From JAIBBG01 sp043748015 (GTDB taxonomy: Bacteria > Bacteroidota > Bacteroidia > Flavobacteriales_D > Sanyastnellaceae): 46,205 nt of DNA. Numbering within the stretch: position 1 is the stretch's first letter; every line of letters starts with the position of its first letter. This document shows, one piece after another, positions 26,644-34,284 of the stretch. Location of the stretch: the NCBI GenBank assembly GCA_043748015.1, contig JAYTOA010000055.1:1-46205 (forward strand), written 5' to 3'. The position numbers were made by a program, and so were the translations under genes. The notes under the pieces were generated by a model, which was not told the origin of the DNA, made no database searches, and was given only the letters and a program-made list of their open reading frames with translations.

Positions 26644-27087
26644 CGGATTAACGGGTTACTTCGCCAAGCCCTCTCTGTTTAAGTGAATGAACTACTTTAC
26701 GTTCCTTTTTTTCTTGAAAAAAAAAAGAACCAAAAAATTCAAGGCTGTAGAGAAAATACTTGAAATCCATGCCACCTGCGGGCTGACAAATCCAAACTTC
26801 TCCTGCTTTCAAAAAAGTCCGGCACCGATTTGCCAAGCTAAATTCCCTCCTATTCTTTTTTGAAATCAGTCGTCAAACAGGGATTTGTCTATAGCCTTGC
26901 GGCGTCTGGATTTCTACGTATTTTCTCTAAGGCCGATCCCCAACGTTTGATGGTGCTTCTTCAAGATTGAACATTCATTGAATGTAGAATTCTAAGGTGC
27001 AAAATCATTTGCAATGTATATCCCCTAAGCATCACTCTTAACTTATACAAACAAATGCAGGCCAATGCGAAGTAACACGTTAATCCG
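26644..27087 (+). mobile_element. MITE-like foldback element, copy B (444 bp)
   Basis: Same orientation as copy A. The terminal inverted repeats differ at a single position of 21 (left CGGATTAACGGG, right inwards CGGATTAACGTG). The poly-T/poly-A hairpin arms are a base or two longer than in copies A and C. It lies between the divergent 615-residue gene and the small membrane-protein gene. A 62-codon open frame on the minus strand exists only in this copy. Confidence 0.85.
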
Positions 27088-27219
27088 AATCATATTTTCA
27101 TGCTCGCATCACCTGAATTCAAACTCACATTACATTACAGCAGTACAAACCAAATCGTTCGTTTGGACAATCGAATCAAAACTCTCCAGTGATTGAATTC
27201 TTCAAGGTTGTGCATGTCC

Positions 27220-27227
27220 TATTTTTG
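27220..27227 (+). promoter_or_regulatory. Candidate -7 box of the small membrane-protein gene
   Basis: TATTTTTG, perfect TAnnTTTG, 34 bp before the ATG at 27262. An ATTG lies 24 bp upstream, longer than the usual spacer. Confidence 0.35.
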
Positions 27228-27261
27228 ACGAAGCAATTAAAGAATCAATTCAATCAATTCT

Positions 27262-27732
27262 ATGAATATTTTTCACGGAATTACACTTTCAAACTTTTTC
27301 ACGGGAATAGCTGTGATCGCCCTTGGCATTATGATTCTTATGTCGAATAGTGTGATACCGGGCATAATTATTTTGTACCTGGGAATATTGATTTTTCTAT
27401 CAATAAAGGGCATATTGATAGATCCCGTTAAACATAGAATCAAATCCTATCATTACATCTATCCCTTCAAGATTGGAAGTTGGAAAGCGCTCATCGATTT
27501 TAAAGTTTTGAAACTTGGAATAACAAATACATCTCAAGTCATGAATAGCCGAGGATCAACGACAACAGTCAGAACAAAATCATTCGATGTTTCCTTGCTG
27601 AATGCCTATGACGTGCCACTAGAACTTAAAGAGTTCGATTCTTACGATGAAGCAAAAGCATTTTCAGAAGAAATTTCCAAACTAATCAAGATGCCGGTGG
27701 CAGATTACTTTAAGCAGATTCAAGATAATTGA
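27262..27732 (+). CDS. Unknown small membrane protein, two N-terminal membrane segments
   Basis: 156 residues. Two hydrophobic helices (FFTGIAVIALGIMILMSNSVIP; IIILYLGILIFLSIKGILI) are followed by a soluble domain of about 100 residues (DPVKHRIKSYHYIYPFKIGSWKALIDFKVLKLGI ... SFDVSLLNAYDVPLELKEFDSYDEAKAFSEEISKLIKMPV). The layout resembles bacterial PH-like membrane proteins, an inference from pattern only. It converges on the DegT gene. Function unknown. Confidence 0.7.
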   Translation: MNIFHGITLSNFFTGIAVIALGIMILMSNSVIPGIIILYLGILIFLSIKGILIDPVKHRIKSYHYIYPFKIGSWKALIDFKVLKLGITNTSQVMNSRGSTTTVRTKSFDVSLLNAYDVPLELKEFDSYDEAKAFSEEISKLIKMPVADYFKQIQDN

Positions 27733-27785
27733 ATTGCGAAAATGGAAGACTCAATCGTCGACACTTAAGTAAATACACAACAGAA

Positions 27786-28922
27786 CTATTCCATTCCTGC
27801 AAAAAACTCAAGCACTCTTGATGTAATGTGATGTAGTTGCTTTTCATTGAGTTCGGTGTGCATAGGCAATGAAATAACGCTATTACACAATTCTTCAGTT
27901 ACAGGAAAATCACCTCGCTTGTATCGCACATCCGTGTAAGCCTTCTGTAGATGAAGTGGAACCGGATAATACACCATTGCAGGAACGTGCTTTGACTCTA
28001 GAAACTCTTTGAACTTAAAACGATCGATGCTCTCAGTCTTAAGAGTATATTGATGAAATACGTGAGTAGATGATTTTGATCGAACAGGAGTTTTCAGGAA
28101 AGGGATTTCGGCGAAAGCCATATCGTAAAAATCAGCAGCTGCTCTGCGGGCATTATTATATTCATCCAAACGATTCAACTTTATACTCAGAACAGCAGCT
28201 TGTATGGAATCAAGTCTTGAGTTGATTCCTACCACATCATGATAATATCTCACAGCCATTCCATGATTGGCTATCATTCGCAACTTACCTGCGAGTTCAT
28301 CATCATTTGTGAAAATTGCGCCTCCATCACCAAAGCAACCGAGATTCTTCGATGGAAAAAAACTAGTGGCCGAAACGTGTCCCATTGTACCTGCCATTGC
28401 TCGCCTGCCATCAGAAAATGTGTATTCAGCTCCAATTGCTTGGCAAGCATCTTCAATTACGAAAAGATTATATTCATTGGCTATGCGGAGAATCGTTTCC
28501 ATGTCGGCACATTGCCCGAATAAATGCACAGGAACTATCGCTTTTGTTTTCGGAGTGATAGCCTTTTTAATGGATTCCGGATCGATGTTGAAAGTAAGAG
28601 GATCCACATCAACAACTACAGGAACGAGATGAAGTAATGCAATCACTTCGGCCGTAGCAACAAACGTGAAAGAAGGCGTAATCACCTCATCTCCCGGTTC
28701 AAGCCCAAGAGCCATCATTGCTATTTGTAACGCGTCAGTTCCGTTAGCACATGGAACCACGTGTTTGACTTTAAGATAAGCCTCAAGCTGCGTCTGGAAT
28801 TTCTTTACCGCCGGCCCATTGATAAAGGATGCTTGCTCTATCACTTCCATCACAGCCTGATCAACCTCAGTCTTTATTTTTTGATATTGACCTTGCAGAT
28901 CAACCATCTGAATCTTGTTCAT
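27786..28922 (-). CDS. DegT/DnrJ/EryC1/StrS family sugar aminotransferase
   Basis: 378 residues, full length. PLP lysine K192 in SFFPSKNLGCFGDGGAI, D158 and Q161 in IEDACQAIGA, phosphate loop ANGTDALQIA at 60, and ITPSFTFVATAEV. Closest in pattern to WbpE/PglE-type UDP-keto-sugar aminotransferases that make amino sugars for O-antigen or protein glycans. No glycosyltransferase, epimerase or polymerase gene is next to it. It sits between repeat copies B and C with one small membrane-protein gene. Confidence 0.93.
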   Translation of the reverse strand: MNKIQMVDLQGQYQKIKTEVDQAVMEVIEQASFINGPAVKKFQTQLEAYLKVKHVVPCANGTDALQIAMMALGLEPGDEVITPSFTFVATAEVIALLHLVPVVVDVDPLTFNIDPESIKKAITPKTKAIVPVHLFGQCADMETILRIANEYNLFVIEDACQAIGAEYTFSDGRRAMAGTMGHVSATSFFPSKNLGCFGDGGAIFTNDDELAGKLRMIANHGMAVRYYHDVVGINSRLDSIQAAVLSIKLNRLDEYNNARRAAADFYDMAFAEIPFLKTPVRSKSSTHVFHQYTLKTESIDRFKFKEFLESKHVPAMVYYPVPLHLQKAYTDVRYKRGDFPVTEELCNSVISLPMHTELNEKQLHHITSRVLEFFAGME

Positions 28923-29106
28923 ACGCAGATTTTGGGGTGAAAATACTTCATGATAACGAGAATGAGTGCGAGAAAAAGAATGAGAAATCTCAAATTTCCT
29001 TAGTCAATGGTGTATGATTAGAAGTTGTTGTATGAAATAAGTCCGGAATTTCTCGACAAAAGCTTCGAAAGTAATTGTCTGTAAAGTGAGGGCCATTAAA
29101 TAAAAT

Positions 29107-29549
29107 CGGATTAACGGGTTACTTCGCAAAGCCCTCTCTGTTTAAGTGAATGAACTACTTTACGTTCTTTTTTTCTTGAAAAAAAAAGAACCAGAAAATT
29201 CAAGGCTGTAGAGAAAATACTTGAAATCCATGCCACCTGCGGGCTGACAAATCCAAACTCCTCCTGCCTGTCAAAAAAGTCCGGCACCGATTTGCCAAGC
29301 TAAATTCCCTCCTTTTCTTTTTTGAAATCAGTCGTCAAACAGGGATTTGTCTATAGCCCTGCGGTATCAGGATTTCTACGTATTTTCTCTAAGGCCGATC
29401 CCCAACGTTTGAATGTGCTACTTCAAGATTGAACATACATTGAATGTAGAATTCTAAGGTGCAAAATCATTTGCAATGTATATCCCCTAAGCATCACGCT
29501 TAACTTATACAAACAATTACAGGCCAATGCGAAGTAACACGTTAATCTG
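29107..29549 (+). mobile_element. MITE-like foldback element, copy C (443 bp)
   Basis: Same orientation as copies A and B. The left end is identical to theirs; the right end is CAGATTAACGTG read inwards (one extra change). It lies between the divergent DegT gene and the SBBP protein gene. By-eye alignment with A and B gives roughly 95% identity and only one- or two-base indels. Confidence 0.85.
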
Positions 29550-29720
29550 AAAAAAACAAAGTGTGAATTCATTCCAATTGATTGGTTTGGTGAAATAATA
29601 TATACTGAACATAGGTCAAAAACCATCCTGAAGTAACTATTTTAAGTTTAGAAGGTATAACACTTTGAGTTCATGAATTGAAAACGCTCATGACTCATTT
29701 ACCCTATAATTCAACGACTA

Positions 29721-32315
29721 ATGAAAAAACCAGCAAGTCATTCATTGTTCCGACAAAGCATTTTGACAATAGCAACAACTGTTGCAGTGCTTTCAAGTGC
29801 AAACATTCATTCGCAAGAATCAATGATCGCCGGCAATCACGAACTTATGTGGACATCGTACACAGGTTCATCCGGATTTGATAAATCAAACGATATAGTT
29901 GCGGATCTCTCCGGCAACTTTTACGTTACAGGTTTTATCGCAGCCGACAATCAAACAAATTGGCCCTATCTGAATGAATACAATGGCGGATTGTATGATG
30001 GATATCTCAACAAACTGAGCTACGACGGTGAGATTATCTGGTCGTTATTAATAGGCGGAACCGGCAATGATTATGGGACTTCCATAGCTATTACCCCTGA
30101 TGGAAATATTCTTGTTGCGGGAAATACCACATCTACGAACACCTTTGATCCTAATAATAGTTTGTCCAATTATGGTGGAGGTCTCAATGACGCATTCATC
30201 ATGTCAGTCACCACTGACGGTTTACCACTTTGGTCTAGATACATTGGAGGCAATGGCACAGAAAGCATTAATAGTTTGCACATTGGATCCAACAATGAAG
30301 TAATTGCCGGCGGAAGAACATCGTCTTCTTCCACTTCCTATACATCCACATTACAATCCAATTACGGCGGAGGAGCTAGCGATGGTTTCATTTGTTCATT
30401 GAGTGAATATGGCCAAATGAATTGGTTCACATACCTTGGCGGATCCTCAGATGATGAAATTAAAAGTGTCAGTTGCGATCTAAATGGCAACGTCATTTTC
30501 TGTGGATTCGGAGTGTCTATACCTATGATAACGGCGATCAGTCCGATAACGGCCGGCGGCGGAACCTCAGACGGCTTTGTTGCATCAATGATTGATTCTA
30601 GTTCACTTTCATGGGCATGCTATGTGGGTGGAACCGACTATGACATGATAGAGTCGCTTGATGTTGAATCAACCGGGAATATTGTTTTGACAGGTTGCAC
30701 CGCATCAGCTGACTTACCAATGTTTGATGCAAACAATACAACCACTGCAGGAAATCAAAACGTCTTTATTGTTTCATTTTCTCCATCCGGCGTGTTCAAC
30801 TGGGGTAGATATTTTGGAGGAACAGGCCAAGAAATTCCAACAGATATTCACATCGACGTCTTTGGCAACATTTATGTTTCAGGCCATACAAGTTCGACAA
30901 ATATTCCACATATCGAACCCTTTCAAATTGCCAACCAAGGTGGTTTTGACTGCTTCATTTCAAAGTGGAATAGCAGCGGTGACATTCTCTGGTCGTCTTA
31001 CTCAGGCGGCACGCAAGATGATTATGGAAGTCATATGACAGTGGATCGAATGGGGAAAATTTATCTTACAGGACATACATTCTCACCTGATATGGATATG
31101 ATTCTTCAAGGCACAGCATATAACAGTGCATGTGAAGGATACATCATGAAAATGAGTGATTGCGACAATCCGAACATGACCATACACACAACCGATGACA
31201 GTGTCTTTTGTTATGGTGGAAGCGCAACATTAATTGCTTGTGGCGCCATCCATTTCGATTGGATCAATACTGACACAACAATGGTGACTAGTGTTGATAC
31301 GACAATGAACGCATATGTAATTGGTCACAATGTATTGGGTTGCTACGGCATGTCGGCTAAGCTCCCGATAGAAACACTCCCTGTTCCGGAAATTGCAATC
31401 TGGAGTGATGGCCCAACAGTATTTTGTGGGGAGGGCATGGCTATGCTCTCTGCTGCAGGAAGTGATTCTTTAGTATGGAGCACAGACATGGAAGGCCCAG
31501 AACTATTTGTAGACACCGCCGGCGTGTATTTCGCGATGGGTCATGGTGAAAACGGATGCAGAGGTGTTAGTGAATCTATAGAAATTATTATACATGAATT
31601 ACCGGAAGTGACTATGGCAATTCCAATAAATATCATGTGCATATCAGCTGATCCCATTCCGGTGATTGCATTGCCTGCCGGAGGTGTATTCGAAGGCCCG
31701 GGCACCGAATTGCAGGGAATGTTCAATCCACAAACAGCAGGTGGCGGTGTCCACGACATATACTATACATACCTGGATTCAACGGGTTGTTTCACCAGCT
31801 CACAATCGGTTACAGTAACGGTAATGTATCATCCAACTTTGATCTTTAATGCCGTTGATTCAATGTGTGTTTTTGACCCTGCAATTACATTACAAGGACA
31901 ACCAAGTGGAGGAGTATTTGAAGGTGATGGCGTAGTAGGAAACATCTTTACTCCCGCTTCATCAGGTACAGGGCCACAAAGTATTTTCTATTCATTTGTA
32001 GATTCCAACGGTTGCACCAACGTTACGGAACACGTGATCAATGTAGAGTCATGTACTTCGATAGAAAAAATCCCGTCACTTGAAAACCGCATCGTGTTGT
32101 TTCCAAATCCTGCAAACGACCAATTGACGATTCAGTTGAATCAGCATCGAAACACCTCATGTAATATCTATGACGGACTTGGATCGCTTGTTACATCATT
32201 CAATATAAATATCACGTCAAACATTAGCACACAAGATCTCGCCAATGGTATCTATCGTATAAGATTTAACGATGGAGAAGTTGTCAGTGTGCATCAATTC
32301 GTGATACAACATTGA
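29721..32315 (+). CDS. T9SS-secreted SBBP seven-repeat propeller protein
   Basis: 864 residues. The signal peptide is followed by seven consecutive SBBP-like repeats of about 60 residues, each W-x2-Y-x-GG...D...(D)xxGNIYVTGxT, starting WTSYTG, WSLLIGG, WSRYIGG, WFTYLGG, WACYVGG, WGRYFGG and WSSYSGG. Seven blades is the number expected for a closed beta-propeller. Next come Ig-like/HYR-type segments (PVPEIAIWSDGP..., GVFEGPGTELQGMFNPQTAGGGVHDIYYTY and a second GGVFEGDGVVGNIF copy) and a type A sorting domain (VLFPNPANDQLTI, LANGIYRIRF). Cell-surface or released protein; the ligand is unknown. A strong terminator follows. Confidence 0.9.
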   Translation: MKKPASHSLFRQSILTIATTVAVLSSANIHSQESMIAGNHELMWTSYTGSSGFDKSNDIVADLSGNFYVTGFIAADNQTNWPYLNEYNGGLYDGYLNKLSYDGEIIWSLLIGGTGNDYGTSIAITPDGNILVAGNTTSTNTFDPNNSLSNYGGGLNDAFIMSVTTDGLPLWSRYIGGNGTESINSLHIGSNNEVIAGGRTSSSSTSYTSTLQSNYGGGASDGFICSLSEYGQMNWFTYLGGSSDDEIKSVSCDLNGNVIFCGFGVSIPMITAISPITAGGGTSDGFVASMIDSSSLSWACYVGGTDYDMIESLDVESTGNIVLTGCTASADLPMFDANNTTTAGNQNVFIVSFSPSGVFNWGRYFGGTGQEIPTDIHIDVFGNIYVSGHTSSTNIPHIEPFQIANQGGFDCFISKWNSSGDILWSSYSGGTQDDYGSHMTVDRMGKIYLTGHTFSPDMDMILQGTAYNSACEGYIMKMSDCDNPNMTIHTTDDSVFCYGGSATLIACGAIHFDWINTDTTMVTSVDTTMNAYVIGHNVLGCYGMSAKLPIETLPVPEIAIWSDGPTVFCGEGMAMLSAAGSDSLVWSTDMEGPELFVDTAGVYFAMGHGENGCRGVSESIEIIIHELPEVTMAIPINIMCISADPIPVIALPAGGVFEGPGTELQGMFNPQTAGGGVHDIYYTYLDSTGCFTSSQSVTVTVMYHPTLIFNAVDSMCVFDPAITLQGQPSGGVFEGDGVVGNIFTPASSGTGPQSIFYSFVDSNGCTNVTEHVINVESCTSIEKIPSLENRIVLFPNPANDQLTIQLNQHRNTSCNIYDGLGSLVTSFNINITSNISTQDLANGIYRIRFNDGEVVSVHQFVIQH

Positions 32316-32392
32316 TCAACCCAAATCACGCAAGCATGGCTAAATAAAATTTCCAATGCGTAATGCGGTATAAAAAAATTCACCAAAAAAGG

Positions 32393-32416
32393 AAGACGTG
32401 TTACACGTCTTTTTTT
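32393..32416 (+). terminator. Intrinsic terminator after the SBBP gene
   Basis: Stem AAGACGTG / CACGTCTT (8 bp, perfect), 3 base loop TTA, followed by a run of Ts. 77 bp after the SBBP stop and 30 bp before the convergent paaD stop. Confidence 0.85.
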
Positions 32417-32445
32417 ATTGCCTAAAAACTGAATGCCGTGAAAAA

Positions 32446-32952
32446 CTAAATGCACTTGAAGTAATCGAAAGGCTCCAGGCATTCGTTGCACTTATAAAGC
32501 GATTTGCAAGCCGTGGAACCGAATTGTGAAATCATCTTCGTGTTGTTGGAACTACATCTCGGACATTGGACTTCTCTTATTCTACCCATCAATAGGGCTT
32601 TGTCTGCGCTGCCGATTTGTGGTGGAGCGATTCCTTCAGATAGTAATTTTTGCCTCGCCTGATCAGTCATCCAATCAGTTGTCCATGGAGGAGCAAGTTT
32701 TGTAGTGATACCATATTGATCAAGAAAATTGTCCTTCAATACTTCTTCAATATCCTCCTCAATAGTTTTCATAGCAGGACAACCGCTATAGGTTGGTGTG
32801 ATGACAATCATAACGCGACCATCAACCACAGAGACTTCTCGAATGATACCCATTTCCACCACGTTGAGAATGGGAATTTCCGGGTCTTCCACTTCTGACA
32901 GAAGACTCCATATCTCCTGTATTGAAATTGCCATCGCAGATTTACTCATCAT
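32446..32952 (-). CDS. paaD: Phenylacetate degradation protein PaaD (DUF59, Fe-S assembly factor)
   Basis: 168 residues from ATG 32952 (32949 equally possible), just after the paaC stop. The frame is open much further upstream inside paaC but those starts are unlikely. N-terminal MIP18/DUF59 domain: SEVEDPEIPILNVVEMGIIREV, TPTYSGCPAMKTIEEDIEEVL. C-terminal Cys-rich tail: CPRCSSNN ... STACKSLYKCNEC. Needed for maturation of the PaaABCE epoxidase, probably its iron or Fe-S centres. Third gene of the paaB-C-D block. Confidence 0.94.
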   Translation of the reverse strand: MMSKSAMAISIQEIWSLLSEVEDPEIPILNVVEMGIIREVSVVDGRVMIVITPTYSGCPAMKTIEEDIEEVLKDNFLDQYGITTKLAPPWTTDWMTDQARQKLLSEGIAPPQIGSADKALLMGRIREVQCPRCSSNNTKMISQFGSTACKSLYKCNECLEPFDYFKCI

Positions 32953-32953
32953 C

Positions 32954-33715
32954 TCACCATTTGGCATCCGGAAATGAACGTTGCATGTGCTGCATTTCTG
33001 CAAGGACAAATCCCAAATGCTCGGTATGCTTGCCCAATCTACCACCGCGTTGTCCCCAGCCATCTGCGGGAATATCGATTGTAGCTTCTGATAAAACGCT
33101 ATTAACTTTTGACTTCCATTCAGATTCAAGTTGAATCAAATCAACTCCGATACCATTTTCTAAAGCCCATTTGTCTAATTCATCCCCCATGAAAAACTCC
33201 GGTGTGTATTCCCACAAATAGTTTACCGCCTCTTGCAATCTTTGATGACTGATTTCAGTACCGTCGCCCATTCGCAGCATCCAGTCTGAAGCGTGCTGAA
33301 CATGATATCGCAATTCCTTGATCGACTTCTGTGCAAATCCGTTCAGAAATTCGTTCGAAGATGACTGCAATTTTTCAAGAAAAAGTAAATACCACGATGA
33401 GAAAAAGAATTGTCTTGCGATTGTGTTGGCATAATTACCGTTAGGCAACTCTGTAATCAACAAATTTTTAAATTCTGTGACATCGCGATGAAAAGCGAGT
33501 ACGTCTTCATCTTTTCCCTTTCCCTCAATTTCAGCAGCATACTTCAACAATGAAGTGGCTTGACCCAGATAGTCAAGTGCCGTATTAGAGAGAGCAATAT
33601 CTTCCTCGAGTGCTGGACCATGTCCACACCATTCGCTCAAACGTTGTCCATAAATTAATGCATTGTCGGCGATGCGTAGCACGTATTCCAACAATTGGTT
33701 TTCAGTTTTCATCAT
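32954..33715 (-). CDS. paaC: 1,2-phenylacetyl-CoA epoxidase structural subunit PaaC
   Basis: 253 residues. Ferritin-like helical subunit: LRIADNALIYGQRLSEWCGHGPALEEDIALSNTALDYLGQA, FHRDVTEFKNLLITELPNGNYANTIARQFFFS, KSIKELRYHVQHASDWMLRMGDGTEISHQR. Forms the structural heterodimer with PaaA. It follows paaB by 36 bp and abuts paaD. Confidence 0.96.
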   Translation of the reverse strand: MMKTENQLLEYVLRIADNALIYGQRLSEWCGHGPALEEDIALSNTALDYLGQATSLLKYAAEIEGKGKDEDVLAFHRDVTEFKNLLITELPNGNYANTIARQFFFSSWYLLFLEKLQSSSNEFLNGFAQKSIKELRYHVQHASDWMLRMGDGTEISHQRLQEAVNYLWEYTPEFFMGDELDKWALENGIGVDLIQLESEWKSKVNSVLSEATIDIPADGWGQRGGRLGKHTEHLGFVLAEMQHMQRSFPDAKW

Positions 33716-33751
33716 TGTATACTGATAATTTCATCAAAAAATATTTCACTT

Positions 33752-34039
33752 TCACATGTGACCAACTTCCGGTGGAATGTCATAAAAAGTTGGGTGCCGA
33801 TATATTTTATCATTCGCGGGATCGAACAAAAAGTCCTTGTCGTCAGGAGACGAAGCGACCACGTCAGAGCTCTTGACCACCCAAACGCTGATGCCTTCCA
33901 TTCTCCTTGTATAAACATCACGTGCATTCTCGATTGCCATTTTAGCATCACTGGCATGCAAACTCCCGACATGTTTATGTGCAAGGCCGCTTTTACTTCT
34001 GATGAATATTTCCCATAAGGGCCAATCCTGATTACTCAT
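33752..34039 (-). CDS. paaB: 1,2-phenylacetyl-CoA epoxidase subunit PaaB
   Basis: 95 residues, the usual length. PLWEIFIRSKSGLAHKHVGSLHASDAKMAIENARDVYTRRMEGISVWVVKSSDVVASSPDDKDFLFDPANDKIYRHPTFYDIP is the PaaB signature. The small subunit helps couple PaaE to the PaaAC core. Its usual upstream partner paaA is 2.9 kb away, so it must use a promoter in the 245 bp spacer 34040-34284. No perfect TAnnTTYG box was seen there. Confidence 0.96.
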   Translation of the reverse strand: MSNQDWPLWEIFIRSKSGLAHKHVGSLHASDAKMAIENARDVYTRRMEGISVWVVKSSDVVASSPDDKDFLFDPANDKIYRHPTFYDIPPEVGHM

Positions 34040-34284
34040 ACTGTCATTTTTTTGTGCAATTTAATGCCTGAACAATGGTTGGAAGTCAATCTTGCGCCAC
34101 AAAATGATACAAATCATCGGATATTGAAATGAGCTAGTACAGTCATGAAAACCATATCGACATGAATAATTCGGATATTCCCGAAGTGTATTTCTAAATT
34201 GAGAATACAATCAAAAACAAAAATTCAATTATTGGCGATTGAGTATTGAATACATTTACTCACCTTAATAAACCCAAATTATCT

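Noticed and set aside
26648..26836. 62-codon minus-strand open frame inside repeat copy B
   Set aside because: It spans the terminal repeat and the poly-T hairpin, and copies A and C have it broken by one-base indels in the hairpin, so the sequence is not kept as protein.
27786..28922. Polysaccharide biosynthesis cluster at the DegT aminotransferase
   Set aside because: No glycosyltransferase, nucleotide-sugar epimerase, flippase or polymerase gene lies nearby.
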